A DNA stretch of 64,000 nt from Piscicola geometra (Eukaryota; Annelida; Clitellata; Hirudinida; Piscicolidae): assembly GCA_943735955.1 (NCBI GenBank), contig OX030955.1, forward strand, positions 11,395,220 through 11,459,219, read 5' to 3'. The position numbers and the translations under genes were made by a program. Positions 10,418 to 23,500 of the stretch are shown one piece after another. Below the pieces are notes generated by a model. That model had not been told where the DNA came from. It saw only the letters and a program-made list of their open reading frames with translations, and ran no database searches. Numbering within the stretch: position 1 is the first letter of the stretch; each line of letters starts with the position of its first letter.

Positions 10418-13138
10418 AGGGGAAGGTTGCTCAAGATGAACAAGTTCCTAAGATGGAACTAGCTTATTTACAGCTATTCGATAAAGAATTTTTTTGCATC
10501 TGTTTTCTTAGCACATTTGTGTGTTGTTTTCGTTTTTGAATTTGTTCTCATTCAATTATAACACAAGGCAACAAAAATACAAATAAATTCTGCTGTCTAA
10601 ACTTTTAAAACTGATTTATACAGAATTTTAGCTGCTGATTTCAAAAATGATTTCAGTTTTTCTGTATCAGGTCAAGTTTTTAAGCTATTTAAATTTTAAA
10701 AATTTGCAATTTTCAATGAAATCTCTCTGACATTTGTTGCGGTTTTTTCATATTTTTATATTACTATTTTTTTGAGTCTGTTTATTAAAAAAAATAAATT
10801 CTAATAGCTCTGTCTCGACTATCCCACATGCACAAAAAGCATGGGTATTTTGTATAATCTGACTGTTGTCCCAACAAAATGTTTACCATTTTCAAGTCAA
10901 CACAAACTAACCGTTTATGCTGATGATAAAATATTTTTTCTAATACATATTTTATTGCTTCATGCTTCTCTTTCAACGTAGCTGAATGAGCTATAGGTAT
11001 GGATGCAACCTGGTTACCATTATATAATAGAACGCATTTCAATGATCTTTTGCTGCTTTCAATAAACAACCTCCAATCTTTAGGCTCATACTGCGAAACT
11101 CCAAGCTTGCACAAAAGTGACGCAATATTCGAGCAGTACACTTTCTCATCAGAAAAAAACTTCAGGTACTCTTGATGTCTGTTTCGATAAAAAGTTATTC
11201 GAACATCGTCACAAAAAATATTTTTATCTTTCAGTCTCGATGCTAAAAGTTCAGCAGCTGATTTAGATAAGTTGAGATCACGAACTAAATCATTTAGTTC
11301 CATTTGTGAAAATGAAGTTGAAACATCTTCATTGAGTAATACGTCATCATCATCTTCTTTCTCTTCAACAGATGAATTTTCTTCATTTTCACTGTCTAGT
11401 TCAGTGGGAACAGGTACAGGAATTTCGTTGCAATGAGCAACTGGACGACGTGCTGAATCCAGATCAAGATGTTCAAGACTATTTTTGTTATTTCGATTAA
11501 TTCTTTTTACATCAACAGCACAAAAATAACAGTCATTAACGTGGTTTTTTGGTTCCCTCCAAACCATAGGAATACCAAACTTTAAGCTACTCATCTTGCC
11601 TTTGGTCCAACGACGCAGATTCTCTGTGCATGTCTTGCACACCATGTATGGAGCCCAATTTTTATCTTGGTCACCAAGCTTAATTAGCTGTGGTAAGCCA
11701 TCTTTATTAAATTAGTCACTGGATTTCTGTTAAAAAGTAGAGTATACTCACCGCATATATATAAAAAAACGTCTGGGTTGTTTTGGCAATGCCTTCTAGC
11801 TTTTTTCATTTTATCTACTAAATATAGAAAATATATTTACTTAAAAATCCAGTAAACTTTTAATAACTATAAAAAAAACTTATTCGAATTTTAGAAATAT
11901 AAACAATTGCTAAAAAACAACATTAAATATTCTTTATATATGGAGAATAGGAAAACGGTCACGTGACCATAGATAAAAAAGTTGACTTGATTGAACAAAG
12001 AGAATATCATTTTTGGATTCAGCACTATAAAATTATACTAAATCCATCAAAAAACCTCTGACAGCAAATTTTGTGTTGCCCAGTGTAATAATTCAAAAAT
12101 TTAGAAAGTTGGGAGATAACGTTTTGCTGTTTTTTCCTTAACATCCGAAGAAATATTATATTTATTTTTTTCTTATTAACTAGATGATGCACTGCAGTTT
12201 CATTATGTGCAAGTAGAATATTTAATAATTGAGTGATTAGCCTGCTGTAACCATGAGTGTGTAGCTTGGTCATAGTTGCCTAAGATGAAACATGAGCAGT
12301 TGCCTAAAATGAAACGTAGAAAGAGATTGTAGACATTGATAAATCTGTCTCTGGCATTCGTTTTTCTCGGGAGATGATGTTAGCGCTCTGGTAGACTGTA
12401 TACAATATAATAGACTATATAAAGTATTAGTCTAGATATATTCTAAATAGACTATTAAAAATTGATAAAAACCAGTAATTTACTATTTTATTAAACAAAA
12501 AATTGTTAGTGTTCATTAGATTTAACACAAGTATGTCTTATTTATAGCTAAATCACAACTTTGAATAGATATAGTATAGACTGTAGACTAGAGGTTTGCA
12601 CGGGATATCGTTGAAGCTATGAATAAAGTGCGAAATAAGAAAAATTCTCTAGGTAAAACGAGTATAACTTTTTTTGCAGAGTTTACTTTGAAAATAAAAT
12701 GTAAAAAAATATTATTACAGCGGTTCTAAAAGACATTTGATGACGCTTTTGAGAAGAAACGGAAAGACTACATACACCAGAAGAAATAAAGATTTTTTGG
12801 AATTATTAGTATTGAATGAGCGGAATAAAGTATTTATTCAGATAAATAAGATAGTCTGATGAAAATTAAAAAGCTTAAGTTAAGATTTTTATGACATACC
12901 ATATGATTTCATCTTAGGCAACTGAGCGTTCCATTATGGGAAGGCAGTTGCTCAAGATGGAAGTTTTGAGTGTTCACGTCTGAAGTTAATAAACTGATAA
13001 TTATTTGTTTTATATTTTAAAGTTGATATAGTTAGACTAAGAGTCAATATAATGGCTGGATGAATTATTATTTAAGTTGTTGCAATTGAGCTATGAAGCT
13101 ACGTGTACAAATAGTTCCATCTTGTGCAACCTTCCCCT
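10418..13138 (-). mobile_element. TIR element, GGGGAAGGTTGC family, copy 1
   Basis: The left end reads AGGGGAAGGTTGCTCAAGAT and the right end, reversed, AGGGGAAGGTTGCACAAGAT. They are flanked by a perfect AAAGT on both sides, or by TA if the element is taken to start at the first G. Inside each end, and at several inner positions (about 10448, 12283, 12302, 12905, 12940), the motif (C)CTCAAGATGGAAC or its complement recurs. This may be an array of transposase-binding sites. It is the longest of three copies (others at 19091-20248 and 53144-54379) and the only one with a coding remnant. The superfamily is not one I can assign. Confidence 0.85.
10785..11809 (-). pseudogene. Cys-rich protein of unclassified transposon family
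   Basis: The main open frame (10785-11645) codes for 286 residues. A frame upstream adds KKARRHCQNNPDVFLYICG, then GDQDKNWAPYMVCKTCTENL after one frameshift near 11690. Cysteine pairs are visible in YICG, CKTC and CYFC, suggesting an N-terminal zinc-binding module. An acidic linker follows, then a conserved core with ELNDLVRDLNLSKSAAELLA, FYRNRHQEYLKFF, DWRLFIESSKRSLKCVLL, VCVDLKMVNILLGQQ and YTKYPCFLCMWDSRD. From memory of the literature, proteins of this pattern occur as 'uncharacterized' entries in several invertebrates; I know no domain name for it. The frame stops just after WDSRDRA, so the C-terminal half expected from relatives is absent: this copy is truncated as well as frameshifted. 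Its place between matched inverted repeats suggests a transposase role, by inference only. Confidence 0.65.
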
Positions 13139-13463
13139 AAAGTATAAAACAAGTTTCATAAAAGACTAAATATTAAACAAAGTTCCAAGAAAAATAAATT
13201 CAAAAGATCTTAAATTAATGTTAACTATTTTCCACATGTTTTTTTCACAATCAAAGAAATACTGCTGAAACACTATATTTTGAAAAGCTTCAAAATAAAG
13301 CGAATTTAAATGCGTTAAAATGTTGATCATTTAAATGATAACTAAATTAATTTAATAAAAAAAACTCTATTACTAAAATAAGGACTTACTCTAATAATTA
13401 AAAGAATGTTTTCGAATTATAAATAAATAAATGTTAAAAGTTAACAAAATAATTAATAATTTT

Positions 13464-14345
13464 GAAATCAATCAATCAATCACTAATAATTTGTATAGCG
13501 CCCTTTACTAAATGAACAAAAGCGCTCAGCCATCACGTCCCAAACAAGTACGTCTTCAGGCCTTGATGGAAAGTTATGAGTGACTTAGTTGAAGTTAATG
13601 AAGAAGGTAAAGAATTCCATAAAAGAGGACCACAGTAAGAAAAAGAACGTTTAGCAAAAGAGTGTTTAACTGGAAAACGAAAAGAACGATTAAAGGTGGA
13701 TGATCTTAGACCAGATTTAGGGGGTTGTTTAATTAGATTTTTAAGACAGATTGGAGCATTACAGTTATGAATTTTAAACATATTTAGGCATATTTTAAAA
13801 GTCACTCTAGATCTCAAAGGTAGCCAATGTAACAAACGAAGATAAGGAGAAATGTGAGAAAACTTAGGTGCACGAGCAACAAGACGAGCAGCACAATTGA
13901 AGGTTTTATTTAGAGGAGCCAAGGTAGTATTAGGGAGACCATAGTAAAGAGAGTTGCAATAATCAATCCTAGACAGAACTAGAGAAGATACAAGAAGTTG
14001 TAGGGTAGGATCATCGAGAAAAGGAAGAAGCTGTTTAATACGACGAATGTGGAAGTAACAAGATTTAGAGACAGATAGAATTTGAGAAGCTAAAGACAAG
14101 TTAGAATCAAAAATAAAACCAAGGCTACGAATAGAAGATGAAGGGTTTAGAGAGAGTGAAGAGGGGGGAGGCAAAACTAAAGAAGGAAGAGATAGTAAAG
14201 ACTTTGATTTTTTTTTGAAATATATGAGTTCAAATTTGTCCGGATTAAGTTTGAGAAACATAGAAGAAGCCCAAGAGATTATAGATTGAAGACAGAGAGT
14301 TATTTTATCAACAGTAAGGTCAAGAGAAGAGTAAATAAAAGATGT
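13464..14345 (-). mobile_element. 5'-truncated CR1/L2-like LINE, RT C-terminus
   Basis: An open frame (13533-14261, extendable upstream to about 14345 as LQSIISWASSMFLKLNPDKF) carries the end of a non-LTR reverse transcriptase: KLNPDKFELIYF, RSLGFIFDSNLS, RIDYCNSLYYGLP, CAARLVARAP, LHWLPLRSRVTFKI and LWNSLPSSL. The catalytic YADD region is missing because of 5' truncation. The 3' end, on the minus strand, is GGGCGCTATACAAATTATT then (ATTG)n at 13464-13482. It is the best-preserved member of the family whose tails are scattered through the window. Confidence 0.9.
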
Positions 14346-14589
14346 ATAAATATAAATATATCTAATGAAATAACTTCTACAAATGCACGAGAATAGAATT
14401 ATTTACATTTTTACTACTAAAATAAAGTTTCATTGAATTTGTAAGAATTCGTTTGAGCTGAATTGTCTCGGGATGAAAAATTAGAAGCTGACTCGTCCTG
14501 GGTTGAGTCGTCCGCATACCCATTTTAATAATGTATATCACACATATAAAAAGACTTCACGCCTCTCTCAGTGAGATACAATTCAAAGA

Positions 14590-17500
14590 ATGACTTGTGT
14601 GATCCTGCCATTACTGGCACTTTGCTTTATTGTAACCTCTTTCAGCCAATCTCTCTACAAACGCTGTTTCATGCACGATCAGGGTGGCAAGAGTTTGTGT
14701 CGTCCCCGAGAAGCAGCCGTTGTCGAAGTGGTCAGCAAGTGGTCAAAGGCAGTGGAATGTTCCAGTTTTTGCGAACTTCTCAACTCCAAGCTCCCTCCAT
14801 ACATCCCACAAAGTTCTGGTTATTTTTCTCTTGTTTCGAGCATGAGCACAAACAGTCAAGAAGAGTTGGTCAAGATTTTATGCGGAAACTTTTCTTCGGG
14901 CTTGTCACCATATAATCCCGTTTCCTTTAATGACTGCATGCTCACATTCGAAGCCTGCTCTGGCTTCAACTTCTTTAGCGACTCAGGCGTCTGTCAGTTC
15001 TTCCCACCCACTACACAGACGTGGATTGCTACTTCCAACACCGGCTCCTGCCAGTACTACCATGTAAGCCGTTTATATTGGTAGAACATGATCGGATCTT
15101 TAAACTTTATTCAGTTTTTTTGGCTAACGGGTTATCTTAGATGGTGAAGTCATTGGACCTGCAACTTAAAGGTCGCCAGTTCAAATCCCTGTTCAGCCAA
15201 ACGTGAGCTATCATATACCTAGTGTATATGATGCGGTGATTCGCGACTTATGTCGTGTGAGTGGCGCTTCAGTTGCGTGCCTTGGCGCTTTATAAATACG
15301 CATCATTTTAATTTTATGAATACCTTGAAATCTAAAATCTTCTCTTCTCTTCATATAAGAAATCAAGTTTCGGCGCATGTCCAAGAAGAACCTGTGAGAA
15401 TTTCCATAGACTTAATCTATTTGAATTGAATTTAAATAAATAAATTTCAAAATAATGTAAAAAATAAATATCTTCAGAAAAGTGAAAAAATCATGATTAA
15501 CAATCACAGACCAGGATGACTGCCATGACGTTGCAGGAGTGGACCAGTCAGACAATGGCATTTACTGGATCTCCATCAACAACGAGATCCTTCCCGTCTA
15601 CTGCGTCTTCAGCGAAAGCAAGAAATACATGGTGGACAATTTTTTCACTTGATAATCAGAAATTTATGAACATATAAAGTTGATAAAAATAACATTTAAA
15701 AGCTTTAACAAAGCATTATTTTAAGAAAATAAAAAGCAAGCAATAAAAACCCCCTTTTGATTTGTGGGCTTGTCATCAAAGTTTGTCGGAGAGGTTTGGT
15801 TGTGTTGAAAAAATGTTAATGAGCACTATGGAATCATGAAAGTTAAAACTTGATTTGAAAGTGAACTTTGAAGTTGAGGAAACCTAAAAAACTAGACTGA
15901 GCTGCTGAACGCGCACACCCACTGAAAAGCGCTGAACAACTTATTTGCATTAAGCATACACCAAAAAATACGGTTTCAAATTTATTTTAAGTAACGAAAA
16001 TTACATTACAAAACTGTTAAAAATTGTTTTAACAATCTGAAGGTGTTTCAGAGAAGGATGGGTGGAGACGTAAGCTTCAACAGGGACTGGCAGTCCTACA
16101 AGATGGGCTTTGGAGACCTGAAAGGAAGTTTCTGGCTCGGTGCGTTGAAACAGATTTTCTTTAGAGCTGTGCTTTAACCTACGTTGACTTTCAATTAACG
16201 CGTTAATGGATTAACGCCGTTAAAAACATTTAACGCCGTCAAACATTTTTCAATGCATTTGAAACTTACGATGATAGGGAGACTAACTGATTTCATAGAA
16301 TCTGTTTTGGCAAAGTTGTCAGCAAGTGAACACAAAAACTCAATTTACTGTCAACAAATGAATGGGAAAAATTGAATTTCATCAAAAACCTCTCATTCCT
16401 TGTAGATTTCAGCAGAACTTCTAGGGGGTGAAAAATACGTAACATGTTCAATAGTTTTACCTTTAATTTGTCACCTTACACAAGAAATATGCAGTTCATA
16501 AGAGAATTAAATCATTCGTTTTAAAGAAAAATTTATTTTCAAACTGGAGAAAAGAAAGTTTAATAAAAATATCTAATGGTTTAGAATTGCCACATCATTA
16601 GACCTCCGATTTAAAAACTTAAAATGTCCTCAAAAGGATGAAAGACAAGCAACGTGGAAAGAGTTGGAAAAACTATTAAAAGAGAAAAATTTCTATAACT
16701 ATACAGCCTTTACCAAACAAGCGTCTAAAAACATTTTTAACTTCAGATTCTGAAGATGAAGATACGTCAATGAGGAAAAAGTCAATAATTCAACGTTATA
16801 GAACGGAATCTGAAGTAGGCTTTGAAAGTTGTCTTTTTGTTTAGTGGCATAATATGAATGAGCATATCTGGCTCTTGAGAAACTGGCAAGAAATTACTTG
16901 TCATCTCCTGCAAATACAGTCCCATGTGAACGTCTAGAGTCTTGTCAAGTCTTGTCTTGTCAAGAGTCCTGACTCAGGACTAGAGGTTGGACATGAACGA
17001 TTTTTCATTTCTGGTCCCGTCCCGTACCCGAATTTTTTTCCCGTCTTGTCCCGTTCCCGATAGGCCATCAGAATTTTAATTCCCGTCCCGTCCCGTTCTC
17101 GAAATTTTTTTCCCGTCCTGTCCCGTTCCCGATGGGACATCAGAATATTGATTCCCGTCCCGTCCCGTTCCCGCAACTCGATTCCCGGTCCCAACCCGTT
17201 CCCGAAACTTTTTTTAAAAATTCATTTTTGCTGCCGTTTTCACTGGTCCTAAGCTTGCTAGTCCTAACATTTCTTAAAATTTATTATTTGAAAGTCAGAG
17301 AATATTTCTTTTAATAAAATTAAAAAAAACTGGAATTAAATTTAAAATATTTAGTGAAATGAAAGTATTGAAGTTAGCCATTGTTTTTGAGACATTCAAT
17401 CAAGTCTTTTCACACGGGTTAAACCATTAAGAGTTTCAGCTTTCAAATGAGATGATTTTGGGTTTGAAGTTAAACGACCACATATTGAAAAATTCCGTTC

Positions 17501-20500
17501 ACAGGGAATATAACTTGCAGATATACTAAACAATATGTTGGCTACTTCTTGTAGTATTGGAAAATTGCTCACTTTACTCCAATAAGATAAAAATCTTTAT
17601 AATTTTCAATTTTGTTAGGACGTAATTGTGAATATTTTACAATTCATCCTCTTCTGAATTTTTCTTCGTTCATTATTATTAATTGATCAATAAAGTTTGA
17701 AATATGTTTTTTGACAACATTCTTATTCTCCACAGCTGCATATATAAAATCAATTGTATAATTTGATAGTATAATAATTTTACTATAATTTTTACGTTAT
17801 AAAAACAAACATAATCTAAATAACCATCATTTGTTTTTTTCTCAACGGCACTGCAGCTTGGTCTGGCTGTACAAAACATAATTAAACTTTCTCTAATGAA
17901 AGTCTTGGTATTTATTTCTCTTCTATCCAAAACTTTTTTTATATTCTTTCATACTGGAGATGCAATATGAATTAGATCAATAGGCATCTTTTCTTTTGTC
18001 GAAATGATCAACTGAGCAATCATTTGGAAATAAATCATTAAAATTCAAAGTATTAATTTATAATAAAAAAATTATATAATTTAATCTGACAAGTTTTCAT
18101 CCTCACCCATTTGTTCTAATCTCCATAATAGTTGGACTCGCCATAACAACTTCAAATGTAGTGTTGGAGATTTTGACATTGGCAATGGTGGCTTCGTTAT
18201 ACATTTCTATTGCATTGTTAAAGAATCCAATCCCAATAACTTTTTATCCCGTCTTTTCCCGTTCCCGATTTGAATGTCGTTTCCCGTTCCTGTCCCGAAA
18301 ACCTATTCCCGGTTCCCGACTTTTCTTGTCCCGAAATTAATTTTCATTCATGTTCCCGCGGGAGTCCCGTGGGAGTCCCGCGGGTACCGACCTGATTGGG
18401 TACCCAGTCCGATCTTTACTCAGGACATATAGTTAGCAAGAAAAGAGCCTCTTTAGATCCAACTATTGTTGAAAAACTTGTTTACTTGAGTAACTTGCTC
18501 AAAAAGGATGTGTGACAATTGAACTTTTTATCATTTATGGATTCGTTTTTATTCTTTAATTTTGGATTACTTTTTTGCTTGAGTAACTGGCTCAAAAAGG
18601 ATTTGACGACTGCATTATTTATCATTTATGGATTCATTTTTTTTCTTTCAAATGTGGATTATTTTTATAAATAAATTCTGATACATTTTCTTTAACATTT
18701 GCAAGACATTTTTTTATAATACTATTTTATATTATGTCAAACATGCTAAAAACATTGCGTTCAAATACGATTAACACACGAATAAAATTTTAATCGAACG
18801 ATTAACGGCGATTAAAAATTTTAAACGTGGAACAACTCTAATTTCAATACAAAAAAATCACTTCTAAATACAAATTAATAGACAAAATTAACAGATATTT
18901 CGTACACCTTTAGTTTTCGCACATAATCATTTTTCAAAAAAGTGTTTGTTTTTTAGACCCTTAGTTCGTATATAAATGAAAAAAATTAGAATGCTTATGG
19001 TGCTAATTAGGACGAAAAATAAACATTTTCGTAACTGAATTTCAATAAATATTGTCATATTACTTTTGAACTTTTCAAAAATGACAAATAAGGGGAAGTT
19101 GCACAAGACGAAACAATTTTTTAACGTAGCCTCATAGCTCAATTGCGTGAAAAATAATATCAATTTCAATTTACCCAGCCATTATACCGATACCTTGTTT
19201 AGTTATCTGAACCCAAACATAAGAATAAATATGAATTGAAAAACAATTTTTTACCTCAAACATGAACACTAAAAAATTCCATCTTGAGCAACTGGATTCC
19301 CAAGATGGAATGCTTAGTTCCGTAAGATGAAATTTTATTGTATTTAATAATAAAAATTGTCTAAACGTTGTATTTTTCGTCAAACTTGTTTAGTTATCTA
19401 AAGAAATACACTAGTTTGTATTTTAATGTGAATTGTCATTTAATCAAATTTACTTAACTAAATTAAATTAATCAAATTTACTTAACTAAATTAAATTTAG
19501 CTTTTAGGTTACTTTTGCAAATTCAAATTCTTTTTCTCTCTAGGCTTTCTAGTTTCCATTTCGACTATGAGGTGCTATAAAGCCGATGTAAAAGCTAATG
19601 AAAACTGATGGTTTTTTAATCTTTATAAAGTAAATATTTAGTGTATAGTCATTTTCAAGAGTTTTATAAAATAAATACTTTCTATTGTTTATAAAAAATA
19701 TATACTTTCTATAGTCTATTTAAAATAAATTCTCTAGATAAGTCTATATAAATTATATCATATATAAAGCCTATATAGTCTATATACTATATACACTATA
19801 AAGAGTTTAAAAGTATATATATACGTTGATAAGTCTATATAGACTTATCAACTTCTACAGCCTCAGTCTAAATTTTAGACAACTATGACCATGCTACACG
19901 TTTATGGTCATAACAGGCCAATCACTCAATTTTTAATTTGACTACTTACACACAATAAAACTTAATTGCGTAATCTAATTACTAAAAAAAATTAAAATTA
20001 TATACCTTGGAAGTTGAGAAATAAAATGCAAAATCTTATCTTCCAATATTTTAACAATTCTTCTAGAAATCAGATTTTCAGGTATTCTAATCGAATGAAA
20101 CAGCTTTTAGAAACGAAACCAAAATACAAATGTGCATATAGGGAGGATACATATTTATGAAATACAATTTGTGTTAATTTTTAAAGCGCATAACTGTAAA
20201 TAAGCTCATTCCATCTTTGGAACCGGTTCATCTTGAGCAATCCTGCCTATAATCATGAAAAAGTTTTAAAAATTATTATTAAATTAGATTTCGCTAGCAT
20301 TCATAGCAAAATAAGGCAAAGAAATTCAATATTTATTGATTTAGAGATTTTGAAAAAATATCTCTAATTTTTTACATTGAAAAAATTATTATTTAAAAAT
20401 GTACGAAAATATTGATATTTAACGGTATGTTTTTACGTGAAGTAAGCCGTTTCTTTGATCAACCAATGAGCAATAATCAACAAGGACAGTATTCATAGAC

Positions 20501-23500
20501 GCTGACTCCATGGTGCTTGAAGGGGTTCGAGCCCCTCCAATATTTAGTTGTTTGGGCTCACCATTAGCTAAGCCACCCAGATTTTGTTATAAAAATTGAA
20601 CGTGTATCTGTTTTACATTTCCGCCACAAAATTTTTTTTACGTTGAACTTGGTAATTGTAAACATAAACAACAATAGCTGATAGCACTTTTTAGTTATTT
20701 CAAAATTAAAACGTAATTTCAAATAGTTTGCCGAAATTTCAATAAAAAATTGACACTTATTGTAATTGTTAGAGACCAAAAATAAGCTGATTCAATAAAA
20801 TGAATAAAGTGCCATCAGCTGTTGTCTTTTTTATGTTTACAATCTCCGAGTTCAACGTAAACCTTTGTTTGTGGCGGAAATGTGAAATATCTCTTGAACT
20901 TATTGAAGTTGAAATATTTCAGTTACTAATTTTTTATTTTGAAATAAACATTTTGATATAATTTACAAATATTTCATGAACTTTTCATACCTATTTTCAT
21001 ATTAACGGAAAAAAACGGAAACAACATTTTTGTATTACAATAATTACTTACACAAAAAAAATATAATAAAATATATTAAAAACTTATTGTCTTTACAATT
21101 AAAAATAACAATAACCTTTTTATTTTGTATTTGAAGTTTAGGAGAATAAAAATATTGAAAAAGCCATGTTTCTTTAGTCTTTGATGAATTGATCATTATG
21201 AATGAAAAAGGAAATTGAGAAGGGGATACATTTTACAAATATCCATAATTACGTCCTACAAAAATTGAAGAGTATATTTAAGTAAATTGAATTTTTTAAA
21301 TACTACAAGAAGAAGCCAAAAATGTTTATAATATATCTGCAAGTTATATACCCTGTGAATAGCATTTTTCAATATTTAGTCGTTTAACTAGACTTGAGTT
21401 TTGCACGGGAAACCTTCTCTCGGGTAACTACAAGAAATTTGCAAAAAATGACTATTTTTGAAGGTTTTTGCGGAAATGTGTTTTGAAAAATTATCAATAA
21501 TTGTTAAATTTTCATTGTTGTGGTTTTCGTAAGCGTGAACATAATATTAAATATTTTATTTATTTATTGAACAATACCAGCCAGTAGCAGCCCTTCTGGA
21601 GGCTCTTTTCTGTTTCTGGGAGAACAATAGAGGGTATTCGAACAAGTTTATAGTTCTGAAATATTGATAAAATCTTATTTATCAACAATAATTTCAGAAA
21701 AACTTTTTTAATATTAATATTTTTGTAAGTAGAATTTCTATCTAAATTTCAATTTCGTGCTTTATATATTTTTTCTGTATTTTAACTGCTGGTACCTGTC
21801 TTTGATTTTTGTGATGGAGGGAAAAGTAAATGATAAGTTAAAAAATGACAGTTTAGTTTTCTAAGTTTTAGAATATTAAAATGAATGAATTCATTATTTA
21901 TTGTTTGAAATTACATCACCAAAAAATTATTCGAATAATTTATTTATCTATAATTTTACTGATTATAAAGTTGTTGATTGATTAAATATTAATTTATAAA
22001 AGATAAGTGGTCATAGGTGGTCATGCCTTATATCATAGGGCGTATCCAGGGGGCGTAAGAAAATTTTTATTAAGTAGCACATGAATAAAAACTTCTGTTG
22101 TTGACAAAGAACATAATAACAATGAGTTACGTATCAATGGTTTGAAATATACTCTCGGTAGCTGGTTTTCCCATAAAATTGAAAGATGCATTATGAAAAT
22201 ATCGGTTACTATTTCAACCATCAACCAGTTTTTGAAAAGATTGTTAGGAGTCTTCAATCGTCAAACCATTCATCAAATTGTAAAACATCTATGCATTCAT
22301 GTAGAGAGTATATTCACACACAGGAACACCAGACTGCCATGGCATCTGCAAAGATTCCGGTAGATTTTTCAACTTAACCAGTCTTTGGAAAAACTAATTT
22401 AAAAAATAAAGAGATGTTATCATCAATTGTTACACGTGTCATTTTCCTGGTTGACTTGATTTACTCCACAGAGCATTAAAATATAAATGGAAAAGTGTCC
22501 AAAGATTTATGCCCCATGCAACTTGAAGCTGGTGATACTGAATTGCAACATCATTTTGAAAACGGAACATTGAATGCATTATATCGGTCTCTCATTATTC
22601 AAATGAAATATTTAATCTTTGCGGAGAAAAAAGGAGATCTTATAGTCTCCGAACTTAAACAAGCTTGTTCTTATAGTCTTTTGTAAAACGAGGGCGCAGG
22701 TATTTCGGGAAAAGAGCAGTTAAGCAATGATGCGAGTATGAATGAAAAAAGGACTTCTTAGATTTTGTAGAACTCAACAAAATGAGTTCTATTAATATCG
22801 CTGACACGATAAATTTATAACACATTTTAACCGAGACTGAGAAATACGTTGGTTTGATCATTATCAATTTTACTCACAAACTGCACTACCAGCACTGTTG
22901 AACGTTTATTCAGCTCCCTAAACTAAAAAGATTAACAGAATAAATGTTAAAAAATGCAGGAAGTTAAGCAGACAATCTGAATATAGTTTTAAATGGCTGG
23001 GAAGCACTGGTAATTGTTCAAAACGTGATGGCTGAGCGCTTTTTTTCGCTTCGCAAAGGACGCTATACGAATAATTAGTGATTGATTGATTGACTAGTAG
23101 TGATAACCGACTTGAAGGATTGGCCATGTTGAGCATTCATTATCAATGGGTTTCAGCCAACAAAAAACAACTTATCGAAAAATTAATTGCGAATTTTGCT
23201 AGTTACCCTAAAAAGCTTTTTTTACAAATATTTCGTCTTCTGTATATTAGGAAATAGTTATGTTTTTGTATTGAAAGATTCAAACCTTTTTATTAAATTG
23301 AAAAAATAATATCTGCTCCCCCCCTTTTATTCGGGGCTGGATACACCCATGGGTGCTCTTGAAGCTCGTCCGGGTTTAAGCCACGTTATTCATCGTTGTA
23401 TTGTCTTGTATAGGTGGCCTGGACCCCCAATATTTTAGAAAAGTAGGCGCCTATGACAGTTTTCAACCTTCCGCTGACTCTGAAGCATAAACTCTCACAG

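Noticed and set aside
17132..17314. Small frames over the CCCGTCCCG repeats
   Set aside because: Low-complexity translation of transposon subterminal repeats.
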